This document shows positions 48,501-52,620 of a stretch of 64,000 bases of DNA, one piece after another. Within the stretch, counting starts at the first letter, position 1. Each line of letters opens with the position of its first letter. The notes under the pieces are model-generated. The model did no database searches, was not told where the DNA came from, and worked only from the letters and a program-made list of their open reading frames with translations. The stretch lies in NCBI GenBank assembly GCA_022828595.1, contig JAKGHH010000002.1, positions 46,449,897-46,513,896 of the forward strand. Direction: 5' to 3'. Source of the stretch: Nelumbo lutea. Taxonomy: Eukaryota; Streptophyta; Magnoliopsida; Proteales; Nelumbonaceae. The translations under genes and the position numbers were made by a program.

Positions 48501-51304
48501 TGCCCAGGTAGAGGTATACTATTCAAGAATAATAATCACATGAAGATAAAGGTTTATATAGATGCTGACTGGGCCGGGAGTATTGATGATAGAAGGTCTA
48601 CCTCTGGATATTGTGCTTTTGTAGGAGGTAACCCGACCTCCTGGAGGAGTAAGAAGCAAAATGTTGTTTCTCGTTCTAGTGCAGAAGCTGAATACATGTC
48701 CATGGCTAATGGTGTGGCTGAAATACTATAGTTGAAATCACTATTTGAGGAGCTGGGTATTGCTTATGAGAAGCCCTTAATGTTGTATTGTGATAATTAG
48801 GTTGCTATTAATATAGCTCATAGTCCGGTACAGCATGACAGAACTAAGCATATTGAAGCAGACCGACATTTTGTCAAACAAAGTCTTTCAAATTGCATGG
48901 GAAGGTCTACTCTTGTGCTGCTCATGCCTCCCCTTTTAGATTCATCCTATACACATGTTTTTTCTTATATTAATACATAGTGCAGCATCTCTATCAATCA
49001 AAAACAAAAGGGCCCTAGAGAATTTTTCTTTGTGGTTACTTTTTTGCCCAATTGGTGTTTCTCTGTCTTTCCATACACTTAGAGAGAAAGATAGAGATAA
49101 AAAAAAAAAAAAATTAACAATCCCTTGGAGTTCCAAAAAGCTCTATTAGGAGACAAAAGCACAGTGTAGAATCTTCAAGAAACTTGAGTCAAGTCCCATG
49201 TCCAGTATTCCAGTTTGGAAACCTTTATAAATATAACTACTTGATCTCTTAATTTGATAAACAAACAAGCAATAAACAGAGCTTACTGCATCAGATTCAG
49301 ATCAATCATCAACTATCTTCTGCCAAAGCAGATTTGTATTCAACCCCAACCCATATAGATTTTTAAATAACTTTGAAAGAAAGTATAGAAGTAGTATCAA
49401 AATGTCTTATGAGAATTTAGAAAACATATAGATAAAAACGGTATCAGGGTGCAGATTCCCCAAGTATGATGCATGAAAGGCACCCAACTCCTTAACAATG
49501 TAAAACACCTCAAATTTATGGGGAAGCACTTATCACCAACTTGAAGGGGATAGAAAGGCTAGGGAGAAGACCAAAAAGGACATGGGTTGAAGTAAAGTAG
49601 CAAACAAAGACCTAAGCACTCATAATTTAACAATGAATATGGCACTAAAAAGAACAGAATGGCAAAACAGGATTCATGTAGCTGACCCCATATAGTTGGG
49701 ATAAGACTGAGATGACTTACCACCAAAGGCCGAGGTACGTAATCAATGTTACTGCATATGCTGCCAAGCCATTTGCCTACATTAAGAAGAAAAGCATAAA
49801 TCTCATGTACCAGTGTAATCTCAAAGTTGAGATGAGAAAGACCTTTAATTTAGCAATGCCTTAGACTGATTAAAATAAATAGAAAGGAACATGAAAGAAA
49901 AACAAAAGGAAATAAAAAGAAAATGTATTCCAGTTTTTGGAGTATTTTGATCAGCATTCTCATTAATAACCAAATTCTCTGTTAGAACTCACATAAATCT
50001 CAATAAGCTGAAGTTATAAATTCAATACTATCAGAATTGTCCATAGAAAATGCAATTACAGTTCCAATTAGGAAAAAAAACAAGTACATGCAGAAAAATG
50101 CTTCGTAATGAATCACTGATTAAAAAGATAATGAAGAAGAAAACCTTCTCAGATAATCATGAATCACGTCAAAAACTATCACTTGGTTTACAGCTATAGA
50201 ATCAGACTGGTAAAACAATAAACAATTATATACAATTGGGGAGCAATTAATACCTTGTAGATTTAGAGGAAACATTGTGGACATCTTTGGATTTAGACAC
50301 CGTACTGGATTCAATTGTATTCAATTTTTCTTGTTTTGGTGAAAACTCTTCACCTAGTTGGTTGCACTTGTACTGGATTAAAATTTCTGTTTTACTATCA
50401 GAAAAAATCACTACCTTGTAGACAGGTCGATTCCCCGCAGGTGAAATGGGGCCCTCAACTCTTTTCCCAGGTAGAAAGAGCTGAAGCACAGCTTCAAACA
50501 CTGCAAAGAATGCAATGATCTTCCAAGCAATAGCAGTCGGTTTTGGCCAAGTGTTATTGAAACCCTGAAAACCATGTTGCTTAAAGTAATCCCAAGTCTG
50601 AGAAACAGACCCATCAGCATGGACCATCGTATACCATCTGCATTTTAGAAAATAGCAACAAAATTCCGTAGTTTAGTTTCAAACAAATACCGTTAAGCTT
50701 AAAAGTTCAGTGTTAGATTAACTCAAAACATGAGTAACATTTCAGTTAGGATCCATCCCTTCAGCTATTTTCTCGCATAAATTCTAACTGATTCGATCCT
50801 AGTAAAAATAATACATAGAACTTAAAGTAAAAGTGGCAATTCCATGTATCTTCGTCTCAAAATCAACCAAAAACGATTGCAGAAAAATGTTCACTGCTTT
50901 AACTCGATGAAACAATACAGTAAGTACTAAGGAAAGTTTGAACTATAACGAATAAAAGTTGCAAGTATCAACAATTTGTTTTCTTCTTCACAAAGAAATC
51001 AAAATTGCAGAGATCTAAGTGACAAGTAAAGAACGAGAGAGAGCAAAGCCATCCGGGTCATGAAATAAGCAAAGATACGCCTCAAAATTCAAACAAATAG
51101 ACGTCATTTGGGAAAAAAAAAAAAAAACTAAAGGAAACCAGTGACGTAAACCAATCAATGATGTTAGAGAGAAAGAAACTGGATGTACAGAAAATGAGAG
51201 TGAGACACTTACAGAAGAATAACGAAAGGAGGACATAAGGTGAGAAGAGAAAGCATGGAAACATAAGTGATCAATGGTGAATGAACAGTCTTCGATTCCC
51301 CCAT
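12807..51304 (-). CDS. DWF5: sterol delta-7 reductase (7-dehydrocholesterol reductase)
   Basis: Reduces the C7-C8 double bond of delta-5,7 sterols with NADPH in the ER membrane, a step leading to campesterol and brassinosteroids. Seen: 13 exons with GT-AG introns at matching phases give 434 residues without a stop: 51213-51304, 50415-50637, 49721-49776, 38215-38317, 38044-38109, 35837-35950, 33838-33964, 22572-22672, 17856-17981, 17652-17716, 13631-13712, 13377-13459, 12807-12873. Family landmarks: [14 protein letters not shown] (about 92-105), [16 protein letters not shown] (126-141), [16 protein letters not shown] (182-197), [13 protein letters not shown] (313-325), the ERG4/ERG24 signature [16 protein letters not shown] (356-371) and the C-terminus YRIIPGIY. 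About eight to nine hydrophobic segments are visible. Length fits the family (about 430). The start is the first ATG, in an AAAATGG context, and encodes the family's usual short N-terminus. Likely functional. Introns total 37.2 kb, mostly TEs. Confidence 0.97.
13377..13459 (-). CDS. DWF5: DWF5 exon 12
   Basis: 83 bp encoding [15 protein letters not shown] then [12 protein letters not shown] (386-412) plus two bases. Acceptor TACAG, donor GTAAGA. Last membrane segment and cytosolic loop. Confidence 0.94.
13484..13562. repeat. tandem duplication in DWF5 intron 11
   Basis: Two copies of a 35-40-bp unit: a T-rich run, then TTTGATAAATATAA(T/C)TATCC, then TTTTC. It sits in the 171-bp intron 11 and lengthens its pyrimidine content on the plus strand. 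Confidence 0.65.
13631..13712 (-). CDS. DWF5: DWF5 exon 11
   Basis: 82 bp completing Trp358 and encoding [19 protein letters not shown] through ALFSH (359-385), the second half of the ERG4/ERG24 signature. Acceptor TGCAG, donor GTAAGTA. Confidence 0.95.
13713..14790. other. DWF5 intron 10, unassigned part
   Basis: AT-rich intron DNA with a (GA)n microsatellite at 13913-13938. No element boundaries were recognised. Confidence 0.5.
14808..16160 (-). mobile_element. 5'-truncated LINE with RNase H, 17-bp TSD
   Basis: Flanked by identical AAAAAACAGAAACTACA at 14791-14807 and 16161-16177. A poly(A) tail (T run on the plus strand) starts at 14808. Order on the minus strand: zinc-finger RT-associated region with [18 protein letters not shown] (about 15770-15720), a linker with [13 protein letters not shown] (about 15550), then RNase H ending at 14927. 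Truncated before the RT palm, as usual for target-primed insertion. Frames are broken between the three parts. Confidence 0.92.
14927..15382 (-). pseudogene. LINE RNase H domain
   Basis: About 150 residues in one open frame. Acidic catalytic positions are visible: [31 protein letters not shown] and [11 protein letters not shown]. It was the C-terminal domain of ORF2 in the parent LINE. Although open, it is only the tail of a truncated copy and has no promoter of its own. Confidence 0.85.
16178..17350 (-). other. possible LINE ORF fragment and unassigned intron DNA
   Basis: Two minus-strand frames (16836-17210 and 16627-16839) give lysine/glutamate-rich sequence with [20 protein letters not shown], which resembles the basic spacer between ORF1-like and endonuclease parts of plant LINEs. 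No conserved catalytic motif is present. An (AAAG)n run lies at 16543-16562. Low confidence. Confidence 0.3.
17352..17565. mobile_element. short hAT-like element, GATACG family
   Basis: Left end CAAGGTTCGAAGTATCGATA, right end (reverse complement) AAGGTTCAAAATTTCAATAT. Flanks CCCCTGCA-G and TCCCTGCA are an imperfect 8-bp duplication. The ends match the larger element at 20897-22193, so it is a deleted relative. It lies 87 bp from DWF5 exon 10. Confidence 0.65.
17652..17716 (-). CDS. DWF5: DWF5 exon 10
   Basis: 65 bp encoding [20 protein letters not shown] and Gly357, plus two bases of Trp358. Acceptor CTGCAG, donor GTTAGT. The 139-bp intron 9 separates it from exon 9. Confidence 0.93.
17856..17981 (-). 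CDS. DWF5: DWF5 exon 9
   Basis: 126 bp, phase 0, encoding [15 protein letters not shown], then [16 protein letters not shown] and VWGKAPSK (295-336). Acceptor TTCCAG, donor GTTTTT. The basic D-R-Q-R-Q-E-F-R block belongs to the cofactor-side loop in this family. Confidence 0.95.
18060..18170 (+). mobile_element. tRNA-derived SINE
   Basis: 111 bp with an A-box-like TTGGTATAGTGATATAA and a B-box-like GTGGGTTCAAGTATGAG about 35 bp later. It ends in a T-rich 3' end. Flanks TTGAAACAACTGAGGAA (18043-18059) and TTGTAACAACTAAGGAA (18171-18187) are a 17-bp target duplication with two mismatches. It lies in DWF5 intron 8, about 80 bp upstream of exon 9. Confidence 0.75.
18188..19655. other. DWF5 intron 8, unassigned
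   Basis: AT-rich DNA with a long A tract (18451-18473). No gene or bounded element was recognised. Confidence 0.5.
19656..20008 (-). mobile_element. LINE 3'-end fragment
   Basis: A T run at 19656-19665 marks the poly(A) tail on the minus strand. The frame 19747-19962 reads [20 protein letters not shown] and ends with [20 protein letters not shown], the post-zinc-finger tail of a LINE ORF2 lacking RNase H. The 5' end is approximate. A 20-bp direct repeat (ATCTATGGATGTAAGAAGTC, 20009-20065) follows it. Confidence 0.7.
20113..20440 (+). pseudogene. LINE RNase H fragment
   Basis: The frame begins [18 protein letters not shown], has a TAG inside VEGDS*LVVNW, and ends [17 protein letters not shown]. 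It retains three of the RNase H acidic positions but starts inside the domain. Different orientation from the neighbouring LINE, so a separate insertion. Confidence 0.75.
20897..22193. mobile_element. non-autonomous hAT element with internal tandem array
   Basis: 1,297 bp bounded by an exact 8-bp duplication CAACTATA (20889-20896, 22194-22201). The ends are CAAGGCCCAAAGTATC and (reverse complement) CAAGGTTTAAAATTTCGATA. Subterminal regions carry repeated GATACG/CGTATC motifs in both orientations (20930-21000, 22050-22180), as hAT transposase-binding regions do. No transposase frame. It contains the tandem array annotated separately. Confidence 0.88.
21360..21715. repeat. ~145-bp tandem repeat, 2.5 copies
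   Basis: A unit containing AAATTTCAATTGCTTTGTGG, then GATATNATAGATCATCCATAG, then ATTATAATATATTCA and TTGTGGTCAAATGA begins near 21362, 21507 and 21648. The third copy is partial. It lies inside the hAT element. Confidence 0.8.
22572..22672 (-). CDS. DWF5: DWF5 exon 8
   Basis: 101 bp encoding [20 protein letters not shown] through NLGVQ (262-294). Acceptor CGACAG, donor GTAATT. A conserved membrane segment. Confidence 0.95.
22673..23347. other. DWF5 intron 7, unassigned start
   Basis: AT-rich intron DNA. A weak tRNA-like stretch near 23130 lacks a B box and was not called. Confidence 0.5.
23348..23612. mobile_element. MITE with ~38-bp terminal inverted repeats
   Basis: Left AGCTGTGTTTGGTTGCAGTG plus CAATTTTATTTGCATTAGT, right (reverse complement) GGCCGTGTTTGGTTGCAATG plus CGAATTTATTTGCACTGAT. 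The 265-bp element is largely a fold-back. A clear target duplication is not seen (CTA / AAA), so the superfamily is uncertain; the GGC-TGTTTGG ends suggest Tourist-like. Confidence 0.75.
23735..23770. repeat. perfect 13-bp hairpin
   Basis: TTTGTATTGCCCC at 23735-23747 pairs exactly with GGGGCAATACAAA at 23758-23770 around a 10-nt loop. It is not part of a recognised element. Confidence 0.8.
24196..24783 (+). mobile_element. LINE copy A (RNase H end and tail)
   Basis: The frame holds [19 protein letters not shown] (24264 on), FSGPIGDGD and [12 protein letters not shown], then decays. It ends in an A-rich tail after TTTTCATTACTTATC at 24775-24783. It is the first of three plus-strand LINE copies placed end to end. 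Confidence 0.8.
24785..25827 (+). mobile_element. LINE copy B, 5' part (split by Copia)
   Basis: Starts directly after the tail of copy A with the RT thumb ([20 protein letters not shown]). Then comes [18 protein letters not shown], then the linker with [14 protein letters not shown] (about 25250), then a zinc-finger-associated region ending in [12 protein letters not shown] at 25825. The sequence resumes at 28708. Frames are broken by several indels. Confidence 0.85.
25828..26169 (+). repeat. 5' LTR of Copia element 2
   Basis: 342 bp, TGTAGAGAACATTAATGTGG to CGACTACT. A TATA-like ATATAAATAGG lies near 26003. It differs from the 329-bp 3' LTR mainly by a short indel within the TTAGCAGTTATTCAGTTGGT region. 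Confidence 0.88.
26170..26182 (+). other. primer-binding site (tRNA-Met type)
   Basis: TGGCATCAAAGCC directly after the LTR is a mutated form of the TGGTATCAGAGCC initiator-Met primer site. Confidence 0.75.
26489..28360 (+). pseudogene. Copia pol remnant (element 2): RT-RNaseH
   Basis: 26864-27295 encodes the RT N-terminal half ([39 protein letters not shown]), ending in a TAG where the paralog also has TAG. After a frameshift near 27380, the frame to 28388 carries [13 protein letters not shown], the rest of RT, and RNase H with [20 protein letters not shown] and [15 protein letters not shown] is intact, but the protein would lack gag, protease and integrase. Confidence 0.88.
28361..28373 (+). 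other. polypurine tract of Copia element 2
   Basis: CTTGAGGGGGAG abuts the TGTAGAG start of the 3' LTR, the expected plus-strand primer position. Confidence 0.75.
28374..28702 (+). repeat. 3' LTR of Copia element 2
   Basis: 329 bp, TGTAGAGAACATTAATGTGG to CCACTACT, followed by the GGTGG duplication. Confidence 0.88.
28708..29566 (+). mobile_element. LINE copy B, 3' part
   Basis: Continues copy B after the Copia insertion: the zinc-finger tail (PNKRGNYVK region), the linker ([18 protein letters not shown]), then RNase H with [19 protein letters not shown], a frameshift near 29215, and [18 protein letters not shown] ending at 29443. The 3' UTR and tail end at about 29566. Several acidic positions are altered (NFDRS, VIKRDS). 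Confidence 0.85.
29567..32093 (+). mobile_element. LINE copy C (RT to poly-A)
   Basis: Begins immediately after copy B, inside the RT palm. The RT palm reads [18 protein letters not shown] then [20 protein letters not shown]. The catalytic FADD box reads FSDN (about 29938-29949), so the RT is dead. Then come the thumb (about 30210), a (GA)n tract, the zinc-finger region [20 protein letters not shown] (about 31107-31165), the linker [15 protein letters not shown], and RNase H ([20 protein letters not shown], then frameshifted to 31950). The tail AATTATCATAAAAAAA ends at 32087-32093. Multiple frameshifts. Confidence 0.9.
30513..30544. repeat. (GA)n microsatellite in LINE copy C
   Basis: 16 GA units expand a short GAGCGAGAC sequence that copy B still has at about 25093. 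Confidence 0.9.
32094..32359. repeat. degenerate tandem repeats
   Basis: Three imperfect units with CATTTGGATGGGTTAGATTA followed by AATGAAACCTTAGTACA at about 32130, 32200 and 32238. No coding. Confidence 0.55.
32360..33500 (-). mobile_element. LINE RT fragment, minus strand
   Basis: In gene order: [14 protein letters not shown] (about 33490-33440), [20 protein letters not shown] and [12 protein letters not shown] (33360-33270), [10 protein letters not shown] in place of GLRQGDPLSP (about 33110), and the thumb [18 protein letters not shown] (32668 downward). Several frameshifts. Neither poly(A) nor target duplication was found; both ends are truncated. Confidence 0.82.
33838..33964 (-). CDS. 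DWF5: DWF5 exon 7
   Basis: 127 bp encoding [15 protein letters not shown] through [10 protein letters not shown] (219-260) plus one base. Acceptor ATACAG, donor GTATGC. It includes the conserved [19 protein letters not shown] block. The 11.2-kb intron 7 follows. Confidence 0.95.
34478..34593. mobile_element. 116-bp fold-back MITE, TTA duplication
   Basis: Both arms carry GGCTG(T/C)TTTTGGCTTGAA followed by AGAAAAAGTAGGGAAAGGTAGGG in inverted orientation, nearly perfect over about 40 bp. TTA flanks both ends (34475-34477, 34594-34596). Tourist-like. The transcript would form a long hairpin. Confidence 0.9.
34912..35410. mobile_element. Harbinger-like MITE hosting a LINE tail
   Basis: Ends GGGGGTGTTTGACAC and (reverse complement) GTGAGTGTTTGACAC, with TAA at 34909-34911 and 35411-35413. 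The 499-bp length includes a 122-bp LINE 3' fragment inserted at 34954; without it and its duplication the element is about 366 bp. Confidence 0.82.
34954..35075 (-). mobile_element. LINE 3'-end stub inside MITE
   Basis: Exact 11-bp duplication CATTCCATTTT at 34943-34953 and 35076-35086. A T run at the left is the poly(A) tail on the minus strand. TTTCATTAAAATAGAAAAGG and ATTGGGTGTCAAGGT match the 3' end of the LINE at 19656. Extreme 5' truncation. Confidence 0.85.
35414..35836. other. DWF5 intron 6, unassigned
   Basis: AT-rich intron DNA directly downstream of exon 6; nothing recognised. Confidence 0.5.
35837..35950 (-). CDS. DWF5: DWF5 exon 6
   Basis: 114 bp, phase 0, encoding [17 protein letters not shown] through TYCIKQ (181-218). 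Acceptor ATGCAG, donor GTTAGTT. It contains the highly conserved [11 protein letters not shown] stretch. Confidence 0.95.
36060..36420 (+). mobile_element. LINE 3'-end fragment (no RNase H type)
   Basis: Shifting frames read [17 protein letters not shown] then [20 protein letters not shown] and [13 protein letters not shown]. These parallel the minus-strand fragment at 19747-19962 ([18 protein letters not shown]), so both come from the LINE type whose ORF ends soon after the zinc finger. It lies in DWF5 intron 5. Confidence 0.65.
36421..37072. other. DWF5 intron 5, unassigned
   Basis: AT-rich DNA with a (TG)n/(TATC)n microsatellite near 36715-36740. No gene seen. Confidence 0.5.
37087..37864 (+). 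mobile_element. 5'-truncated LINE with 14-bp TSD
   Basis: Duplication CAACCAATGTGCTA (37073-37086) / CAACCAGTGAGCTA (37865-37878), two mismatches. It contains the linker ([17 protein letters not shown]), a badly shifted RNase H ([19 protein letters not shown]), an LAKQG-like end, a 3' UTR and a poly(A) run before 37864. Older than the other TSD-bounded LINE, judging by decay. Confidence 0.85.
38044..38109 (-). CDS. DWF5: DWF5 exon 5
   Basis: 66 bp, phase 0, encoding [20 protein letters not shown] then YW (159-180). Acceptor ACAAG, donor GTATGTG. Intron 4 is only 105 bp. Confidence 0.93.
38215..38317 (-). CDS. DWF5: DWF5 exon 4
   Basis: Encodes [20 protein letters not shown] through LYIK (residues 125-158), with the conserved family motif after the third membrane segment. 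Acceptor CTTCAG, donor GTGAGG. Confidence 0.95.
38405..38870 (-). mobile_element. LINE fragment, zinc-finger to linker
   Basis: Minus-strand frames include [20 protein letters not shown] then [11 protein letters not shown], the segment following the LINE zinc finger. It is immediately upstream (antisense) of DWF5 exon 4, about 90 bp from its acceptor. No tail or duplication was resolved. A (TA)n run lies at 38890-38913. Confidence 0.65.
39030..39395 (+). mobile_element. LINE RNase H/tail fragment
   Basis: [16 protein letters not shown], then [17 protein letters not shown] in shifted frames, are RNase H pieces. The tail ends near ATGAATAAAAGTGCATATTT. Heavily decayed. Confidence 0.6.
39396..41170. 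repeat. unclassified non-coding repeat, LTR-like
   Basis: 1.8 kb that is more GC-balanced than the intron around it and has no coding frame. Features include inverted short blocks such as GGGTTAAACCCTTATC-type and ATTAGGAG/CTCCTAAT sequences (40480-40660). The composition and motifs resemble a long LTR or a large non-autonomous retroelement, but I found no terminal repeats or PBS. Confidence 0.35.
41330..41520 (+). mobile_element. short LINE C-terminal stub
   Basis: [20 protein letters not shown] resembles the LINE RNase H terminus (IQWVGRS...LAKQGE..LFW), followed by an A-rich tail near 41505. Low support. Confidence 0.45.
41521..42040. other. DWF5 intron 3, unassigned
   Basis: AT-rich; nothing recognised. 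Confidence 0.5.
42049..43160. mobile_element. hAT-like element with nested hAT MITE
   Basis: Exact 8-bp duplication GGTTTATT (42041-42048, 43161-43168). Ends are CAGTGCTTTAAAAGC and (reverse complement) CAGTGATTGCATGC. Subterminal AAGGTGCA / TGCACCTT and CCTAGGC motifs occur on both sides. 1,112 bp, of which 482 bp is a second element inserted at 42554. No transposase. Confidence 0.8.
42554..43035. mobile_element. nested hAT MITE (TAGGGRTGGAC ends)
   Basis: Left TAGGGATGGACATGAACAGA, right (reverse complement) TAGGGGTGGACTCGAGCTGA. The interior is rich in AGCTCGAG/GAGCTT motifs in both orientations. Flanks CTGAGGCA / TTAAGGCG are a poor 8-bp duplication (5 of 8), consistent with age. Confidence 0.7.
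43161..43931. other. DWF5 intron 3, unassigned
   Basis: Contains an (AG)n run at about 43792-43810. No gene or bounded element seen. Confidence 0.45.
43932..44272 (+). repeat. 5' LTR of Copia element 3
   Basis: 341 bp, TGTGAAGAACACTGATGTGG to CGACTACT. Aligned by eye with the element 2 LTR (GATGTGGTCCCCACAGTG, GCCATGTAAGCAATAAGGGC, GACTGATTGTAGTC). Confidence 0.85.
44273..44285 (+). other. primer-binding site of Copia element 3
   Basis: TGGTATTAAAGCC follows the LTR, close to the initiator tRNA-Met primer site TGGTATCAGAGCC. Confidence 0.75.
44813..45586 (+). pseudogene. Copia gag (element 3)
   Basis: One frame of 258 codons interrupted only by TAG at about 45118 ([12 protein letters not shown]), where Gln is expected. 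UBN2-type gag landmarks: [28 protein letters not shown]-like [20 protein letters not shown] frameshift near 45575 separates the zinc knuckle [15 protein letters not shown], whose last Cys is Tyr. Confidence 0.88.
45620..48880 (+). pseudogene. Copia pol remnant (element 3): PR-IN-RT-RNaseH
   Basis: Protease with [15 protein letters not shown] (about 45895), intact active site. Gag-pre-integrase [15 protein letters not shown]. Integrase core with [15 protein letters not shown], and [14 protein letters not shown] in one frame from 47352 ([48 protein letters not shown]). RNase H with [19 protein letters not shown]. Broken by frameshifts between PR, IN and RT and by at least nine in-frame stops, most at Gln codons. 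YVDD and the integrase acidic residues survive. Confidence 0.88.
48888..49015 (+). mobile_element. probable LINE 3' tail stub
   Basis: GGGAAGGTCTACTCTTGTGC then TCATGCCTCCCCTTTTAG and an A-rich end parallel the 3' UTRs of the LINE copies (CTTGTGCCTCTCCTTG, GCACCGCCCCTCC). It abuts the break of Copia element 3. Low confidence. Confidence 0.35.
49016..49720. other. DWF5 intron 3, end
   Basis: AT-rich intron DNA up to the donor after exon 3. Nothing recognised. Confidence 0.5.
49721..49776 (-). CDS. DWF5: DWF5 exon 3
   Basis: 56 bp encoding [18 protein letters not shown] plus two bases of the next Trp. Acceptor TGTAG, donor GTAAGTC. It precedes the 11.4-kb intron 3. Confidence 0.93.
50415..50637 (-). 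CDS. DWF5: DWF5 exon 2
   Basis: Completes codon 31 and encodes residues 32-105, from [14 protein letters not shown] to GNRPVYK. Acceptor ATGCAG, donor GTAGTG. It holds the second membrane segment and the conserved [15 protein letters not shown] loop. Intron 2 is 638 bp. Confidence 0.95.
51213..51304 (-). CDS. DWF5: DWF5 exon 1
   Basis: Encodes residues 1-30 and the first two bases of codon 31. It starts [18 protein letters not shown], the beginning of transmembrane segment 1. The donor is GTAAGTG. Intron 1 is 575 bp. Confidence 0.95.
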
Positions 51305-51946
51305 TTTGTCTGATCGCTCTCTCTCTCTCTCTCTCTCTTGCTCTCGCACTGAACTTGACGAACTGGACAGAGTGAAGCAGCAAGACTGTATTGCAAATTT
51401 AGGACCCTTTTACTTGTCTGCAATTAGGTCAAGCACCATTGGAGTCCATCACGTCCTGATTGGCCCATTCTCGTGGCATGTGAATCCAATCAGACAATCA
51501 CAAAATATCTGTCGAAGTCGTGCGTGGAATACGACCAGCGCCAGCGGACTTTTCCACCTCAATCCAGAGTCCGGATCTCTACTTACACCAACCTCACAGT
51601 CACAACACATCTTTATCCGCACATTGGGAAGAACAAATTGAAACGGGCTTTCAACAAGCAGATCACATCAGCGCCTCACGTACACATCGCAGCGCGCATT
51701 AAGGAGACCGGATCTACTCGTCACGCAGGGCGCCTCACAATGACCTCACACGCACATCCTACTCATGTGTGAGGAGCAGATCTCGTTCCCATATTAAGAC
51801 TTTACACCCCTACTTGCTCCCAATCACTATCTTACAGTTTTGAAACCTAGGGCCACTTTGCTTCCTCTTAATTCTTATTTTTTAAGATAAATCTTTTTAT
51901 TTAAAAAAAAAATTGGTTTTTGTTTCCTCTTATCTCTTATCTCTTA
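51305..51946 (-). promoter_or_regulatory. DWF5 upstream region and 5' UTR
   Basis: On the minus strand a (GA)11 microsatellite (51317-51338) sits 13-34 bp before the start codon and is probably in the 5' UTR. No convincing TATA box lies within 150 bp, which fits a TATA-less promoter with pyrimidine/GA patches. Plus-strand ORFs here have no family match. Confidence 0.5.
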
Positions 51947-52011
51947 GGCTGTGTTTGGTTTGGGGGAAAATGTAAGGAAATGCCACTTTTTCCTTCAAAT
52001 TAAACATAGCC
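51947..52011. mobile_element. 65-bp mini MITE, TTA duplication
   Basis: GGCTGTGTTTGGTTTG and (reverse complement) GGCTATGTTTAATTTG ends, flanked by TTA at 51944-51946 and 52012-52014. About 640 bp upstream of the DWF5 start codon. Confidence 0.8.
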
Positions 52012-52014
52012 TTA

Positions 52015-52620
52015 AAGTGCAATCATATAACTTTTTGTTTTCCAATGATACCCTCAAAAAGAAACAAAAACTCTCATATATAGGTCAAAATGGATATTTT
52101 ATAATTTTCATAACTTAAAACAACATTCAAAGAGTTTAAAGAAAAGAATTCACCAATACCAATATAACTCTTAATGTAATTATTGCACTTTCAAATATCA
52201 GACTTCAGAACAAACGAACAGGCCCCTAATAATCTAACCCCTGGTCTTGTTTCTCCTCTTAATCCTCTCCAACCCTTGGCGTTGTAAAATAATTGTAGTC
52301 AATTGTCGGGTAAACACAATCAATGGTGCACCAACACTAATGGGCTCTTCTATTCATGCCGCTGGCTACTGTAAACTATAAGTAAATCCAAGCTCCACAC
52401 CTCTATCATTTTCTAGTTGGAATCAATATCCGATGCATGAATAGGTATGCACTTCATATTTTCATTTTGCAGCTCTTTTATTAGGTTATTCCCCTCGTTG
52501 AAGTTGTCTAAATTCTGTTAAATCCTTTGTACTTTATCTTTAACCTATATCAATCTAGCGGACTTAAGAGTTCAGTCTAAATTTTGGCTTTGAATTTGTT
52601 GGTATTTGCATACCAAATTG
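52015..52620. other. intergenic DNA, nothing recognised
   Basis: AT-rich spacer between the DWF5 promoter side and the repeat mosaic. No coding frame. Confidence 0.5.

Larger units (their letters stand above)
43932..48882 (+). mobile_element. Copia element 3, 3'-truncated
   Basis: 5' LTR, PBS, gag and pol remnants up to RNase H are present. The sequence breaks off at about 48882, within [11 protein letters not shown], and there is no PPT or 3' LTR. It is the same family as element 2 at 25828 (LTR start, RT and RNase H are colinear), and it retains gag, protease and integrase that element 2 has lost. It lies in DWF5 intron 3, antisense to the gene. Confidence 0.9.

Noticed and set aside
12807..51304. 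DWF5 as a pseudogene or as several separate genes
   Set aside because: All 13 exons join in phase with consensus splice sites and no stop, giving the family's usual length; long introns alone do not argue against one gene.
51306..51772. Plus-strand ORFs of 99-111 aa upstream of DWF5
   Set aside because: Antisense to the promoter/5' UTR, three overlapping frames, no recognisable domain.
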